DNA of 64,000 nt from Serratia liquefaciens (GTDB taxonomy: Bacteria; Pseudomonadota; Gammaproteobacteria; Enterobacterales; Enterobacteriaceae): the NCBI GenBank assembly GCA_012719855.1, contig JAAXZN010000010.1, forward strand, positions 1 through 64,000, read 5' to 3'. This document shows, in pieces, positions 19,808 through 30,409 of this stretch. The notes below the pieces were generated by a model. That model saw only the letters and a list, made by a program, of their open reading frames with translations. It was not told the origin of the DNA and did not search any database. Both the position numbers and the translations under genes were made by a program. Within the stretch, counting starts at the first letter, position 1; each line of letters starts with the position of its first letter.

Positions 19808-20574
19808 CGCGTTTGTATTGGGTGGCTTTGCAGAGCATCTGGGCTAAAGAGATCAACCGCTTTGCCCGTATCTGGATCCAGACCCTGGTGCCGCCGGTGA
19901 TCACCATGACGCTGTATTTCATCATCTTCGGCAACCTGATTGGTTCACGTATCGGTGAGATGCACGGTTTCGATTACATGCAGTTTATCGTTCCCGGCCT
20001 GATCATGATGGCGGTGATCACCAACTCGTACGCCAACTTGGCCTCGTCGTTCTTCAGCGCCAAATTCCAGCGTAACATCGAAGAACTGCTGGTGGCCCCG
20101 GTGCCGACGCACGTGGTGATTGCCGGTTACGTCGGCGGCGGCGTGGCGCGGGGGATCTGCGTCGGCGTGCTGGTGACCGTGATCTCGCTGTTCTTTGTGC
20201 CGCTGCAGGTGCATGCCTGGTGGGTGATTGTGGTCACGCTGTTGCTGACGGCGATCTTGTTCTCGTTGGCAGGCCTGATCAACGCGGTGTTTGCCACCAC
20301 CTTTGACGATATCAGCCTGATCCCGACCTTCGTGCTGACGCCGCTGACCTACCTGGGCGGGGTGTTCTACTCGCTGACGCTGCTGCCGCCGTTCTGGCAG
20401 GCGGTGTCCAAGCTGAACCCGATCGTCTATATGATCAGCGGGTTCCGCTACGGTTTCCTGGGCATCAGCGACGTGCCGTTGGCGCTCACCATGGCGGTGC
20501 TGGTGGCGTTTATTGCGGTGTTCTATCTGCTGGCCTGGTTCCTGATTGAGCGTGGCCGCGGTTTGCGCACCTGA
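19804..20574 (+). CDS. yadH: ABC-2 type transporter permease YadH
   Basis: Six-helix inner-membrane permease that pairs with YadG. 256 residues, as in E. coli. The ABC-2 signature region GGVFYSLTLLPPFWQAVSKLNP lies near the end of the protein. Overlaps yadG by four bases. Export substrate unknown. Confidence 0.95.
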   Translation: MTRLYWVALQSIWAKEINRFARIWIQTLVPPVITMTLYFIIFGNLIGSRIGEMHGFDYMQFIVPGLIMMAVITNSYANLASSFFSAKFQRNIEELLVAPVPTHVVIAGYVGGGVARGICVGVLVTVISLFFVPLQVHAWWVIVVTLLLTAILFSLAGLINAVFATTFDDISLIPTFVLTPLTYLGGVFYSLTLLPPFWQAVSKLNPIVYMISGFRYGFLGISDVPLALTMAVLVAFIAVFYLLAWFLIERGRGLRT

Positions 20575-20725
20575 TAGCATGGCGTCCCCGGGCTGGCGTA
20601 CGGGGACGCGTTTATCAATCTGCGGCAGACATCCCGTAAATCAATAAAATTGCTCGAATAACCCCTTTCTCCCCGCTGTTCAAATCGTGCTATGCTGACG
20701 CTCCACATTTTCTCCATTTTGTTAT

Positions 20726-20837
20726 ATACCCTATGAATTTCAAATTGCAGCCAGGCGGCCAGCGCGCTCATCCTCAGGTAATTAATGGGATGATCGAGTG
20801 CAGGTAACAACGCTGCAGTCTGAAATACGACGGGTAT
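20726..20837. repeat. Dispersed palindromic element, copy 1 (112 bp)
   Basis: Bounded by ATACCC at the left and CGGGTAT at the right, with inner arms AATTTCAAATTGCAG and CTGCAGTCTGAAAT. These arms recur at 22615-22737 and 50440-50603. It resembles the long intergenic palindromes of Yersinia and Serratia (YPAL/ERIC-like). It lies in the yadE leader and ends 26 bp before its start codon. Confidence 0.65.
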
Positions 20838-20863
20838 TACGTACTCGTAAGCAGAATATAATC

Positions 20864-22144
20864 ATGCGGTCTACACACAAGATAGCGGCTGGGTTACTCG
20901 GCATCCTGTTGTCGTTCACCTCCCCGGCGGGCCTGGCAAGTTTGCTGTCGGAAGACAGCGCCGTTAAATCCGAATATATGGAAGCGCAGCGCGACAGCGA
21001 GGTTTATTCGCTGATTGGCGAGCATGTTATTCCGGTCGGCGAAGTGAAGCAGGGGCAGCTGATTCAGGTGTTCCCGGCGGATGCGGAGTATTACGAGTTC
21101 AAATTCGGCCACGGCACGGGGTTTATCGACAAAGACGATGTGCGCAGTCTTAAAAAATCGCGCAAGGTGAAGGACGATCTTGGCGAGCTGAATAAGCCGC
21201 TGACCAACCAGAACCTGATCACTCAAAAGGCGATCAACGTCTATACCGATGCGGATAACGCCAGTGATGTGTTTGGCGTGCTGGAAGAGAATCTGCGCTA
21301 CCCGATTATCGGCAAGCTGAAGGATAGGCTCAACAACACCTGGTATGAGATCAACATTGGCGATCGTCTGGGTTATGTCAGCGAGCTGGACTGCGAGATT
21401 GACACCGGTATTCCGGTGCTGACCTACCATCACCTGCTGAAAAACGAAGAGAACAAGCGTTTCCGCCATACCTCGACCACCACTTCCGATGTGGCGTTCA
21501 GCAATCAGATGACCTACCTGAAGCAGGCGGGCTACGACACGATTTCCCTGTATCAGCTGGAAGCCTATCTGAACAACCAGATCAACCTGCCCGGCAAGGC
21601 AGTGGTGCTGACGTTCGATGACGGGCTGAAATCGGTCTACCGTTACGCTTACCCGGTGTTGAAGAATTACGGCTTCCGCGCCACGGCGTTTATTATTTCC
21701 TCACGCATCAAGCGCCATCCGCAAAAGTGGAATCCAGATTCGCTGCAGTTTATGAGCATTTCCGAACTGAAGCAGATCCAGGACGTGTTCGACGTGCAGT
21801 CGCATACGCATTTCCTGCATCGCACCGACGGCAATCGTCAGCCGATCCTGCTGAGCCGTTCGCTGCACAACATAGAGTTCGATTTTGAGCACTCGCGTCG
21901 CGCGCTGTCGCAGTTTAATCCGCATGTGCTGTATGTGTCATACCCGTTTGGCGGCTATAACCAACGGGCGATACAGGCGGCGAAGGATGCCGGTTTCCAT
22001 ATGGCGGTAACCACGGTGCAGGGCAAGGTGAAGCCGGGGGATAACCCTTATACGCTGAAGCGGTTGTACATTTTGCGCACCGACTCGATTCAGACCATGG
22101 CCGACAGAATAGCCAACAAGCCGGGAACGCTGGTGGTGCAGTAA
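20864..22144 (+). CDS. yadE: Exported polysaccharide deacetylase family protein YadE
   Basis: 426 residues with the start [20 protein letters not shown], which gives a normal signal peptide cut near GLA-SLL; an earlier ATG at 20798 falls inside a repeat and is rejected. The N-terminal half has SH3-like segments. The C-terminal half is a NodB polysaccharide deacetylase domain with [11 protein letters not shown] (catalytic Asp, metal Asp), SHTHFLH (metal His) and YPFGGYN. It probably removes acetyl groups from an envelope glycan; the true substrate is unknown. Position after yadH matches E. coli. Confidence 0.88.
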   Translation: MRSTHKIAAGLLGILLSFTSPAGLASLLSEDSAVKSEYMEAQRDSEVYSLIGEHVIPVGEVKQGQLIQVFPADAEYYEFKFGHGTGFIDKDDVRSLKKSRKVKDDLGELNKPLTNQNLITQKAINVYTDADNASDVFGVLEENLRYPIIGKLKDRLNNTWYEINIGDRLGYVSELDCEIDTGIPVLTYHHLLKNEENKRFRHTSTTTSDVAFSNQMTYLKQAGYDTISLYQLEAYLNNQINLPGKAVVLTFDDGLKSVYRYAYPVLKNYGFRATAFIISSRIKRHPQKWNPDSLQFMSISELKQIQDVFDVQSHTHFLHRTDGNRQPILLSRSLHNIEFDFEHSRRALSQFNPHVLYVSYPFGGYNQRAIQAAKDAGFHMAVTTVQGKVKPGDNPYTLKRLYILRTDSIQTMADRIANKPGTLVVQ

Positions 22145-22153
22145 TCAGGAAGA

Positions 22154-22176
22154 AACGGGCGCCGACGGCGCCCGTT
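22154..22176. terminator. Convergent hairpin between yadE and panD
   Basis: AACGGGCGCC-GAC-GGCGCCCGTT is a perfect dyad between convergent stop codons at 22144 and 22184. It is probably bidirectional. Confidence 0.6.
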
Positions 22177-22183
22177 GTGACTT

Positions 22184-22564
22184 TTAGGCGACCTGAACCG
22201 GCACGGCTTTCGCCTTGCGCTGCAGGTTATTGTCGCCTTCGAAGTAGGCCACTTTCGGATGGTGTTGGCGGGCATCGGCATCGCTCATCTGCACGTAAGA
22301 ACAGATGATCAGCTTGTCGCCGACGCAGGCGCAACGCGCTGCCGCCCCGTTGACCGAAATAATGCGCGAACCGCGTTCGGCGGCGATGGCATAGGTAGAG
22401 AAACGCTGACCGTTATCAACGTTATAAATATCGATAGCTTCATATTCCAGAATGCCTGCGGCCTCCAGGAAGTCCTGATCGATGGCGCAGGAGCCTTCAT
22501 AGTGCAAGTCGGCCTGAGTCACTTTCACCCGATGCAGCTTGCCTTGCAGCATAGTACGTATCAT
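22184..22564 (-). CDS. panD: Aspartate 1-decarboxylase proenzyme
   Basis: Makes beta-alanine for pantothenate. 126 residues with the start [20 protein letters not shown], the E. coli length and N-terminus; a longer frame to 22594 is not used. Self-cleavage between Gly24 and Ser25 in YEGSCAIDQ generates the pyruvoyl cofactor. It lies downstream of panC on the same strand, separated by a palindromic repeat. Confidence 0.97.
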   Translation of the reverse strand: MIRTMLQGKLHRVKVTQADLHYEGSCAIDQDFLEAAGILEYEAIDIYNVDNGQRFSTYAIAAERGSRIISVNGAAARCACVGDKLIICSYVQMSDADARQHHPKVAYFEGDNNLQRKAKAVPVQVA

Positions 22565-22614
22565 AACTTTACCTAACTGAGTATCAGCCTTCACAGGCGA
22601 TTGAGGTGGCGTTA

Positions 22615-22737
22615 AACCCTTCGTCTTTCAAGCTGCAGTGTTGTTGGCTGCTTACGCTCACCCCAGTCACTTACTTGAGTAAGCTCCTGGGGATTCCCGT
22701 ACTTGCCGCCTAGCTGCAACTTGAAATCCATTAGGGT
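22615..22737. repeat. Dispersed palindromic element, copy 2 (about 123 bp, most complete)
   Basis: A long imperfect inverted repeat: CTTTCAAGCTGCAG near the left end pairs with CTGCAACTTGAAA near the right, and CCCCAGTCACTTAC pairs with GTAAGCTCCTGGGG around the centre. Ends read ACCCT and AGGG. It is typical of the Yersinia/Serratia intergenic palindromes and sits between panC and panD. If transcribed it would fold into one long hairpin. Confidence 0.75.
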
Positions 22738-22787
22738 AGATCTTTTTATTACTTTCCCGGTAACAACGGTACCAAATATGCAAAAAC

Positions 22788-23642
22788 CTACAGCGTCAGA
22801 TCAACCTGCTGGTTGTCAATCAAGCGCGCCTTGCCCAGCCAGGCGGCCATCAGCACCACTGCCCGTTGGCTTTCCACGCCCAGCGGTTGCAGGCTGTCGG
22901 CGTCACGGATAAACAGCTCGTCCGGTGTGAAACCGGCACTGCGCAACTGAGCAGCGGTTTGTTCCAGCAACTCGTCGATATGGCGTTCGCCGTTGCTGAG
23001 CTGCTCTGCCAGCGCATTCATGATCTTGCTGAGTTGTGGGGCGATTTTACGCTCTTCGGCGGTCAGGTAGCCATTGCGTGAACTGAGCGCCAGGCCATCT
23101 TTAGCGCGTACGGTCGGCACGCCCACGATGTCGATGTCGTAACCCATATCCGCCACCATTTTGCGGATCAACGCCAACTGCTGATAATCCTTCTCGCCAA
23201 AACAGGCCAGGTCCGGTTGCACCAGATTGAACAGCTTGCTGACAATGGTCGCGACGCCGCGGAAGTGGCCTGGACGGCTGGCGCCCTCCAGCATGGAGGA
23301 AATGCCCGGTACGTCGACGTAGGTCTGCTGTTCCAGCCCCTGAGGGTAGACATCGGCCGGCGCCGGTGCGAACACCAGCTCTACGCCGCGACGGGTCAGC
23401 TTTTCGCTGTCCTCCTGCAGGGTGCGCGGGTAGCGCGCCAAATCGTCAGGACGTTCGAACTGCATCGGGTTGACGAAAATACTGACCACCACGATATCGG
23501 CGCGTGCGCGGGCTTCATCGACCAGCGTCATATGGCCTTCGTGCAGGTTGCCCATGGTCGGCACCAGCGCGATACGTTTACCCTCTTGACGCCAGCGGCG
23601 GATCTGCTGACGCAACAGCGGCAGGGTTTCGATAATTACCAT
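22788..23642 (-). CDS. panC: Pantothenate synthetase
   Basis: ATP-dependent ligase joining pantoate and beta-alanine. 284 residues, near the E. coli length (283), starting [20 protein letters not shown]. Nucleotidyltransferase motifs [12 protein letters not shown] (HIGH-like) and FGEKDYQQL are intact, and a KMSKS-like LSSRNGYL follows. It begins 24 bp after panB, so panB-panC form an operon. Confidence 0.97.
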   Translation of the reverse strand: MVIIETLPLLRQQIRRWRQEGKRIALVPTMGNLHEGHMTLVDEARARADIVVVSIFVNPMQFERPDDLARYPRTLQEDSEKLTRRGVELVFAPAPADVYPQGLEQQTYVDVPGISSMLEGASRPGHFRGVATIVSKLFNLVQPDLACFGEKDYQQLALIRKMVADMGYDIDIVGVPTVRAKDGLALSSRNGYLTAEERKIAPQLSKIMNALAEQLSNGERHIDELLEQTAAQLRSAGFTPDELFIRDADSLQPLGVESQRAVVLMAAWLGKARLIDNQQVDLTL

Positions 23643-23666
23643 TCCATAACTCCTAACGCAGTCACT

Positions 23667-24461
23667 TTAGTTGAATGAGTGCTCTTCAGCGGGGTAAATT
23701 CCTTGCTCCACGTCCTGCATATATTGTTGCACCGCCAAGCGGATATCGCCGCTTTGCGCCAGGAAGTTTTTAGCGAATTTAGGCGTATGGCCACCGGTGA
23801 TGCCGAACGCGTCGTGCATCACCAGAATTTGGCCATCGGTGGCATTGCCGGCGCCGATGCCAATCACCGGGATGGTCAGTTCTTCGGTGATTTTGCGTGC
23901 CAATTCGCTTGGCACGCATTCCAGCACCAGCAGCTGCATGCCGGCCAGCTCCAGATTTTTGGCGTCTTCCAGCAGTTGCTTGGCGGCAAGCTCATCACGG
24001 CCCTGCACTTTGTAGCCGCCAAACACGTTAACGGATTGCGGCGTCAGCCCGAGGTGGCCACACACCGGTACGGCCCGTTCGGTCAGCATTTTTACCGTTT
24101 CGCACAGCCAGCTGCCGCCTTCCAGTTTTACCATGTTAGCGCCAGCCTGCATCAGCTCGGCGGCATTGGCGCAGGCCAGGGAGGGGGTGGCGTAACTCAT
24201 AAAAGGCATATCGGCCAGCAACAGACAGGCCGGGGCGCCGCGGCGGACGGCGCGGGTATGATAGGCAACGTCGGCGACGGTGACTGGCAGCGTGGAGTCG
24301 TGGCCCTGCAGCGTCATCCCCAGCGAGTCGCCTACCAGCAGTACTTTAACGCCTTGCTCTTCAAACAGTTTGGCAAAGCTGGCATCGTAGGCGGTGAGGG
24401 AAGCGAACTTGCGTTGTTCCTGCTTCCACTGGCGCAAATGGGTTACGGTGGTGGGTTTCAT
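23667..24461 (-). CDS. panB: 3-methyl-2-oxobutanoate hydroxymethyltransferase
   Basis: First committed pantothenate enzyme, forming ketopantoate from 2-oxoisovalerate and methylene-tetrahydrofolate; Mg-dependent. 264 residues with the start [20 protein letters not shown], exactly the E. coli length. The longer frame to 24527 is rejected because AGGAG is correctly placed for 24461. Motifs [20 protein letters not shown] and [20 protein letters not shown] are conserved. Divergent from qseB. Confidence 0.97.
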   Translation of the reverse strand: MKPTTVTHLRQWKQEQRKFASLTAYDASFAKLFEEQGVKVLLVGDSLGMTLQGHDSTLPVTVADVAYHTRAVRRGAPACLLLADMPFMSYATPSLACANAAELMQAGANMVKLEGGSWLCETVKMLTERAVPVCGHLGLTPQSVNVFGGYKVQGRDELAAKQLLEDAKNLELAGMQLLVLECVPSELARKITEELTIPVIGIGAGNATDGQILVMHDAFGITGGHTPKFAKNFLAQSGDIRLAVQQYMQDVEQGIYPAEEHSFN

Positions 24462-24569
24462 CACTACGTCTCCTGAATAGGACCGAGCGGTATGCGCAGG
24501 GCCCTGGCTGCAAAAAAGTGCTGTCATTCTACTGTAACCCTAACGGGGTGGGTAGCGCAGATCATCATG

Positions 24570-24602
24570 CTTAAGAGCTTCTTAAGAACCTTGTGGTGTA
24601 AT
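24570..24602 (+). promoter_or_regulatory. QseB/PmrA-type box and qseB promoter
   Basis: CTTAAG-N5-CTTAAG (24570-24586) is a perfect direct-repeat site of the kind bound by PmrA and QseB. It overlaps the -35 region of a promoter whose -10 is TGTAAT (24597-24602). Autoregulation of qseBC is inferred. Confidence 0.7.
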
Positions 24603-24630
24603 GGGCGGCAATGGCTAAAAAAGGACGCAC

Positions 24631-25293
24631 ATGCGAATTTTGCTGATAGAAGATGACAAGTTAATTGGCGACGGCATCAAGGCCGGCTTGACCAAACTTG
24701 GCTTTAATCTGGACTGGTTTACCGATGGTCTGGTGGGGAAAAACGCGCTGGAAAGCGCGCCTTACGACGCGGTTATTCTCGATCTCAGCCTGCCGGGCCT
24801 CGACGGTCTGGATCTGCTGCGACAGTGGCGGCAGGCTGGCCACGACGTGCCGGTGCTGATCCTTACCGCACGGGACGCGTTGGAGCAGCGGGTCAGCGGC
24901 CTGCAGAGCGGTGCCGACGATTACCTGTGCAAGCCTTTTGCCCTGGCGGAAGTTGCGGCTCGCCTGCAGGCGCTGATCCGTCGTCGCCACGGCCAACTGA
25001 TGCCGCAGCTGGTGCATGGCAATGTGGTGTTTGACGCCGCCACCCGCAGCGTAAGCTGCAACGGCGAACCGGTCACGCTGACGCCGCGTGAGCTGGCGGT
25101 GCTGGAACTGTTCCTGCATAACAAGGGACGGGTGCTGGCGCGGCCGCTGCTGCAGGAAAAATTGTACAACTGGGACGACGAGGTCAGCAGCAACGCGGTA
25201 GAAGTGCATATTCACCACCTGCGGCGCAAGTTGGGCAACGGCTTTATCCGCACCATTCACGGCGTGGGGTATACCCTGGGGGATGTGCCGTGA
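24631..25293 (+). CDS. qseB: Response regulator QseB
   Basis: OmpR/PhoB-family regulator. 220 residues starting [20 protein letters not shown], strongly similar to E. coli QseB. The receiver domain carries the acidic pair Glu7/Asp8-Asp9, phospho-acceptor Asp51 ([12 protein letters not shown]) and Lys in LCKPFAL. The C-terminal winged helix ends [31 protein letters not shown]-like. Overlaps qseC by four bases. In E. coli qseBC sits elsewhere (near 68 min), so its place between panB and folK is a difference in genome layout. Confidence 0.9.
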   Translation: MRILLIEDDKLIGDGIKAGLTKLGFNLDWFTDGLVGKNALESAPYDAVILDLSLPGLDGLDLLRQWRQAGHDVPVLILTARDALEQRVSGLQSGADDYLCKPFALAEVAARLQALIRRRHGQLMPQLVHGNVVFDAATRSVSCNGEPVTLTPRELAVLELFLHNKGRVLARPLLQEKLYNWDDEVSSNAVEVHIHHLRRKLGNGFIRTIHGVGYTLGDVP

Positions 25294-26648
25294 AACATCT
25301 CAGTCTGCGGTTGCGGCTGATCCTGATCTTCAGCCTGCTGGCATTATTGACCTGGTGCTCCGCCAGTGTGGTGGCGTGGATGATGACGCGCAACAACATC
25401 AACGAAGTGTTCGATACCCAACAGATGCTGTTCGCCAAACGCCTGGCGACCGCCAATCTGGGAGATCTTTTGGCCGACGAAAGCGTACGTAGCCTGCCGA
25501 AAACCAAGAAGCTGGTGCATCACGGTAAACGCGGCGAGCAGGACGACGACGCGCTGGCGTTCGCCATTTTCGATCGTAACGGCAAGATGTTGCTCAATGA
25601 TGGCGAGAACGGGGCGGATTTCCTGTTCGATGGCGAGCGAGAAGGCTTTACCGATGGTGAACGCAAAGGCGATGACGACAGTTGGCGACTGCTGTGGCTG
25701 ACCAGCCCGGACGGCCGCTATCGCATCGTCGTGGGGCAGGAGTGGGACTATCGGCGCGATATGGCGTTGGGCATGGTGACCGGGCAACTGGTGCCCTGGC
25801 TGGTGACGCTGCCGATCCTGATGCTGCTGATTGCCTTGATGGTCGGGCGAGAACTGAAGCCATTACGCGCGGTCGCTGCTGGACTGCGCAAGCGCGCTCC
25901 GGATGACGCCACACCGCTGGACGCGCGCCAGGTACCGACCGAAGTGCGCCCGCTGGTGGATGCGCTTAACGCGCTGTTTGCCCGCATTAATGCGCTATTG
26001 GTGCGTGAGCGGCGTTTTACCTCCGATGCGGCCCATGAGCTGCGCAGCCCGTTGGCGGCGCTGCGGGTACAGACGGAAGTGGTGCAACTGGCCGGTGATG
26101 ACGAACAGATGCGCGAGCATGCGCTGGAAAACCTGACGGTGAGTATCGATCGCGCGACCCGGCTGGTGGATCAGCTGCTGACGCTTTCGCGGCTGGATTC
26201 ACTGTCCGATCTGGCCGAGTTGGAAGCGGTCGACTGGGGGCAACTGGTGCCGATGACCCTGGCGGAACAGGATCGTCAGGCCCATGCTGCAGGCGTCACG
26301 CTGCGCTATGAACAGCAGGGCACACCACCGCCGTTGCATGGACAAGCGCTGCTGCTGTCGCTGCTGGTACGCAATCTGGTGGATAACGCAGTGCGTTACA
26401 CGCCGGCAGGCGGTACCGTTACGGTGAGGCTGACAGAGCGGATGCTGAGGGTCGAAGACGATGGCCCGGGCGTGACGGAGGAGCACCTGGCTCGACTGGG
26501 GGAACGTTTTTATCGCCCTCCAGGGCAGGAACAAACCGGGAGCGGGCTGGGATTATCTATTGTGCAGCGTATCGCTGGCCTGCATGGCTTGCGTGTCAGC
26601 TTTGCCAATCGGCCGGCCGGGGGATTTGTCGCGCAGGTGGTGCTGTAA
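25290..26648 (+). CDS. qseC: Sensor histidine kinase QseC
   Basis: Membrane sensor kinase partner of QseB. 452 residues, GTG start overlapping the qseB stop. Two transmembrane helices (about 9-30 and 165-186) flank a periplasmic domain containing the QseC-like [22 protein letters not shown]. The H-box [16 protein letters not shown] places the phospho-acceptor at His249; N-box [11 protein letters not shown] and G-boxes DDGPGV and GSGLGLSIV follow. E. coli QseC responds to adrenergic signals and autoinducer-3; the ligand here is not shown by sequence. Confidence 0.9.
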   Translation: MKHLSLRLRLILIFSLLALLTWCSASVVAWMMTRNNINEVFDTQQMLFAKRLATANLGDLLADESVRSLPKTKKLVHHGKRGEQDDDALAFAIFDRNGKMLLNDGENGADFLFDGEREGFTDGERKGDDDSWRLLWLTSPDGRYRIVVGQEWDYRRDMALGMVTGQLVPWLVTLPILMLLIALMVGRELKPLRAVAAGLRKRAPDDATPLDARQVPTEVRPLVDALNALFARINALLVRERRFTSDAAHELRSPLAALRVQTEVVQLAGDDEQMREHALENLTVSIDRATRLVDQLLTLSRLDSLSDLAELEAVDWGQLVPMTLAEQDRQAHAAGVTLRYEQQGTPPPLHGQALLLSLLVRNLVDNAVRYTPAGGTVTVRLTERMLRVEDDGPGVTEEHLARLGERFYRPPGQEQTGSGLGLSIVQRIAGLHGLRVSFANRPAGGFVAQVVL

Positions 26649-26683
26649 GGGCACTGTATATGAACTGCGCCCGACTCTGGCGT

Positions 26684-27175
26684 TTACTTGGGTTTATGCC
26701 AGAGTTCCATGCCGTTTTTCGGCACGCGCTTCAGGCAACTGGTCAGCGACTCGCCGTCCGGGAAAATCAGGTCAGGAGCGATTTCCGCCAGCGGGTAGAG
26801 CATGAACTCGCGTTCTTTCAGACCGTAATGCGGTACCGTCAGGCGATCGGTATGAATAACCTGTTCGCCATACAGCATGATGTCTAAATCGAGGGTACGT
26901 GGGCCCCAGCGCTCATCTTTGCGCACGCGGCCCTGATTGCGTTCTATCGCCTGGGTGTGATCCAGCAGTTGTTCCGCGGGCAGCAAGGTATCCAGCGCCA
27001 CCACCGCATTGAGAAAGTCCGGCTGGTTTTGCGGCCCCAGCGGCTTGGTGCGGTAAAACGAAGAACAAAGGATCAACCGGGTGCGCGGGAGATGCTCCAG
27101 CGCTTCCAGTGCGGCCTTGACCTGTTGCAGCGGATGCGCCAGGTTACTGCCCAGCGCGATATAAACGCGGATCAT
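26684..27175 (-). CDS. folK: 6-hydroxymethyl-7,8-dihydropterin pyrophosphokinase
   Basis: Folate pathway enzyme transferring pyrophosphate from ATP to hydroxymethyl-dihydropterin. 163 residues (E. coli 159) starting [20 protein letters not shown]. Characteristic motifs LGSNL, the PDFLNAV segment and RWGPRTLDLDIMLYG (Mg-binding aspartates) are intact. Its ATG overlaps the pcnB stop by one base (TAATG), so folK is translationally coupled to pcnB. Confidence 0.96.
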   Translation of the reverse strand: MIRVYIALGSNLAHPLQQVKAALEALEHLPRTRLILCSSFYRTKPLGPQNQPDFLNAVVALDTLLPAEQLLDHTQAIERNQGRVRKDERWGPRTLDLDIMLYGEQVIHTDRLTVPHYGLKEREFMLYPLAEIAPDLIFPDGESLTSCLKRVPKNGMELWHKPK

Positions 27176-28725
27176 TATTCCCCTTCTTTACGCGGCGTCC
27201 GACGGCGAGGGCGTCGTTGACGCGTGCGGCGCGGCGCCGGATCGTCACCCAAGGTACTCAACATGTTCTTTTGGCGCGCCGGGGTGGCTTCCTGGAACTC
27301 GCCCCACCATTCGGTCAGACGCAACATATCCTGGTTTTCTTCCACTTCAGCACGCAGCGCCAGCAGATCGTAAGCGGCGCGGAATTTCGGGTGTTCCATC
27401 AGCTTGTGCGCGCGCTTGCCCTGACGGCGAGACAGCCGCAGCTGCAACTGCCAGATATCGCGAACCAGCGTAGTAATGCGTTTCGGGATCGCCAATGAAC
27501 GGCATTGCTCGTCCAGCACGTCATTCATCGCCAGTGCGAAGGCGTCGTAGTACGCCAGACCGCTTTCCTGCGCCAGTTTCTGCGCATGTTCCAGCAGCGG
27601 ATACCAAAGCATAGCAGCAAACAGGAATGCCGGATTGACGCGCATGTCGTTCTGCAGACGGTAGTCGGTGTTCTTCAGCACCTGAACCAGAATACGCTCC
27701 ATTGGCGTGTCATGGGTCGGGGTGAAGTGACGTGCGATTTGCGGGAACAACGGCTGGAACAGCTGGTATTCACACAGCTTCAGATAGGTTGGGTAACCGT
27801 AGCCTGCCTGCAGCAGTTTCAGCGACTCTTCAAACAGGCGCGCCGGCGGGATCTCATGCAGCAGCGAGGCCAGGCGCGGGATAGGTTCGGCGGTTTCGTC
27901 ACTGATGGTCATGTCCAGCTTGGCGGCAAAGCGCACCGCACGCAACATGCGCACCGGGTCTTCGCGGTAGCGGGTTTCCGGATCGCCGATCAGACGAATC
28001 ACGCCCTGCTTCAGGTCGCGCAGGCCGTCGACGTAATCACGCAGGGTGAAGTCCGCCACGCCGTAATACAGGCTGTTGATGGTGAAGTCGCGACGCTGGG
28101 CATCTTCTTCTATCGAACCGAAAATGTTGTCGCGCAGCAGCATGCCGTTTTGGGCCTGCTGGGAAGAGTTCTTGTCAGATTCCGGCGTTTGCTGTTCGTG
28201 ATGACCACGGAAGGTGGCAACCTCGATGATTTCCGGCCCGAACATCACGTGCGCCAGACGGAAACGGCGACCTACCAGGCGGCAGTTGCGGAACAGCTTG
28301 CGCACTTGCTCCGGTGTGGCGTTGGTGGTGATGTCGAAATCTTTCGGCTTTTTGCCCAGCAGCAGGTCACGTACACCGCCGCCGACCAGATAAGCTTCGA
28401 AGCCGGATTTATTCAGGCGGTACAGCACCTTCAGCGCGTTCTCACTGATGTCTTTACGTGAGATAGAGTGCTGATCGCGCGGGATAACGGTCATTGAGCC
28501 GGTTCCCTCTGCGGCAGGAAAAGGTGGGCGTTTACGCGGTGCCTGCCGGCGGGCAGGAGTATCTCTGCCGCGATCGGCGGAACGTTGCTGCGGCGCAGAC
28601 GGCTTCGCAGCCACCGCGCTTTCTTCGCGGACTACGTTTGTATCGCTGACCGGCGCATCGTCACGCGGCAGCTTGTCATCGCGGGTTAGCACCTTACGGC
28701 AGAAATTGGCTACTCGGGTAAAAAT
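27175..28725 (-). CDS. pcnB: Poly(A) polymerase I, with a non-canonical AUU start
   Basis: Adds poly(A) tails to RNA 3' ends, marking mRNA and antisense RNAs for decay. Started at ATT 28723-28725 the protein reads (M)[16 protein letters not shown], matching the E. coli N-terminus [16 protein letters not shown], and gives 516 residues. GAGGTG lies 6-7 bases upstream. E. coli pcnB is known to use AUU, which limits its expression. A GTG at 28692 is an inferior alternative. The nucleotidyltransferase core [18 protein letters not shown] has catalytic aspartates. A variable Arg/Pro-rich insert follows the N-terminus and the tail is very basic ([15 protein letters not shown]). Confidence 0.93.
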   Translation of the reverse strand: MFTRVANFCRKVLTRDDKLPRDDAPVSDTNVVREESAVAAKPSAPQQRSADRGRDTPARRQAPRKRPPFPAAEGTGSMTVIPRDQHSISRKDISENALKVLYRLNKSGFEAYLVGGGVRDLLLGKKPKDFDITTNATPEQVRKLFRNCRLVGRRFRLAHVMFGPEIIEVATFRGHHEQQTPESDKNSSQQAQNGMLLRDNIFGSIEEDAQRRDFTINSLYYGVADFTLRDYVDGLRDLKQGVIRLIGDPETRYREDPVRMLRAVRFAAKLDMTISDETAEPIPRLASLLHEIPPARLFEESLKLLQAGYGYPTYLKLCEYQLFQPLFPQIARHFTPTHDTPMERILVQVLKNTDYRLQNDMRVNPAFLFAAMLWYPLLEHAQKLAQESGLAYYDAFALAMNDVLDEQCRSLAIPKRITTLVRDIWQLQLRLSRRQGKRAHKLMEHPKFRAAYDLLALRAEVEENQDMLRLTEWWGEFQEATPARQKNMLSTLGDDPAPRRTRQRRPRRRTPRKEGE

Positions 28726-28786
28726 GGTACACCTCGATAGTGTCTGAAAAAAATGGCGCTAACAAAAAATAGCGGCTAATCATAGC

Positions 28787-29698
28787 TCACCATGGCTCTT
28801 TTGAGAATGCTGATGTGTTTTCGTCCAGGGGAATAGCCTCCTGACGCGGCACATTATCCAGCTTCCAGTGTGCGATCGCCCAGCTCAATAATAACGGCAG
28901 GTCAAGATCTTGCCAGCTTTCCGGCAGCGGTTGGCGCAGAAACTTCAGTGCGGCAACCAGCACCGGGCGCGGATCGCCTGCGGGCAGCGCGGGCGCATGG
29001 TTTTGCTTCGACAATTTGATGCCGTTGGCGCCCAGCGCCAGCGGCAGATGCACATAGGCGGGCACCGGCGCCTGCAACTGACGGTACAACGCAATCTGGC
29101 GCACGGTAGGTTCGATAAGATCGGCACCGCGCACGATTTCGGTCACGCCCTGAAAATGGTCATCAACCACCACCGCCAGGTTATAAGCGAACAGCCCATC
29201 GCGTCGACGGATAATAAAGTCTTCGCGCGCCAACGCCGGATCGGCCTGCAACTCGCCTTGCAGGCGATCGTGAAAGGCATAAACCGGGCTGGACTGGCGT
29301 AAACGGATGGCGGCGCCCTGCGGGCCGAGATTCAAGGCACGACAATGGCCATCATACAAACCGCCAATCTGCTGGATACGACTGCGGGTACAGTTGCAGA
29401 AATAGCTGAGCCCCTGCTGGTGCAGGTATTCCAGAGTGGCGCGGTAGGCTTCGTGACGTTGGGATTGATAGATGACCTGGCCGTCCCAGTGGAGACCATA
29501 GTGTTCCAGAGCGGATAAGATACGATCGGCCGCACCGGCGACTTCGCGCGGGGGATCGATATCTTCAATGCGAACCAGCCATTGCCCGTGTTGGGCACGA
29601 GCCTGGAGGTAGCTTCCCAGAGCGGCAATCAGCGAACCGAAATGCAGATCCCCGGAAGGCGATGGGGCAAAGCGCCCCACATAATGTCTTTCTTGCAT
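28787..29698 (-). CDS. gluQ: Glutamyl-Q tRNA(Asp) synthetase
   Basis: Truncated GluRS paralogue that attaches glutamate to queuosine at the anticodon of tRNA-Asp rather than to the acceptor end. 303 residues with the start [21 protein letters not shown]. coli GluQ (YadB) has about the same length and lacks the anticodon-binding domain. The class I signature [14 protein letters not shown] and the KMSKS-equivalent [10 protein letters not shown] are present, with zinc-type cysteines near [10 protein letters not shown]. Lies just downstream of dksA, as in E. coli. Confidence 0.95.
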   Translation of the reverse strand: MQERHYVGRFAPSPSGDLHFGSLIAALGSYLQARAQHGQWLVRIEDIDPPREVAGAADRILSALEHYGLHWDGQVIYQSQRHEAYRATLEYLHQQGLSYFCNCTRSRIQQIGGLYDGHCRALNLGPQGAAIRLRQSSPVYAFHDRLQGELQADPALAREDFIIRRRDGLFAYNLAVVVDDHFQGVTEIVRGADLIEPTVRQIALYRQLQAPVPAYVHLPLALGANGIKLSKQNHAPALPAGDPRPVLVAALKFLRQPLPESWQDLDLPLLLSWAIAHWKLDNVPRQEAIPLDENTSAFSKEPW

Positions 29699-29770
29699 AT
29701 CAGAGGGGAAACTTTCCCTTTTCTCTGTGCGGCGCACACTGACGCGCACGCCGCAGCGATAACAACTGTA

Positions 29771-30226
29771 TTAGCCGGCCATCTGCTTTTCGCGGATTTC
29801 GGCCAGAGTCTTGCAGTCGATGCACAAATCGGCAGTCGGACGCGCTTCAAGGCGACGAATGCCAATCTCCACGCCGCAGGATTCGCAGTAGCCGAAATCT
29901 TCGTCTTCTACTTTTCGCAGCGTTTTCTCGATCTTTTTGATCAGTTTGCGTTCGCGATCGCGGTTACGCAGTTCAAGGCTGAATTCTTCTTCCTGAGTGG
30001 CACGGTCGGCCGGGTCAGGGAAGTTTGCTGCCTCATCCTGCATATGCGATACAGTACGGTCCACTTCATCCCTGAGCTGGTTGCGCCATGCTTCAAGAAT
30101 GCGCTTGAAATGCGACAACTGGGCGTCGTTCATGTACTCTTCGCCCGGCTTCTCTTGGTACGGCTCCACCCCAGCGATGGCGAGAATGCTCAAGGACGAG
30201 GTTTTACGGGTTTGCCCTTCTTGCAT
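29771..30226 (-). CDS. dksA: RNA polymerase-binding transcription factor DksA
   Basis: Binds the RNA polymerase secondary channel and, with ppGpp, controls stable RNA and amino-acid promoters. 151 residues as in E. coli, starting [20 protein letters not shown]. The coiled-coil tip contains [11 protein letters not shown] (key acidic residues), followed by the four-cysteine zinc finger CESCGVEIG...[15 protein letters not shown] lies upstream of the ATG. Followed by gluQ 72 bp downstream. Confidence 0.98.
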   Translation of the reverse strand: MQEGQTRKTSSLSILAIAGVEPYQEKPGEEYMNDAQLSHFKRILEAWRNQLRDEVDRTVSHMQDEAANFPDPADRATQEEEFSLELRNRDRERKLIKKIEKTLRKVEDEDFGYCESCGVEIGIRRLEARPTADLCIDCKTLAEIREKQMAG

Positions 30227-30409
30227 GTTGCTTCTCCTACATACACACGCACTATCGAATCCCCAATGCGGGGGAAAAACAGGCCGCTATAAATACCAGA
30301 TGGGGAGTAGGTTGGCAATTATTCCTGTCGCCTGCTTGACAATGGTGTGAAGGAAGGCGTATTTGGCGACGCGATAACCGGTAGTCGGATTATTTGTACC
30401 CGGTCAGCG

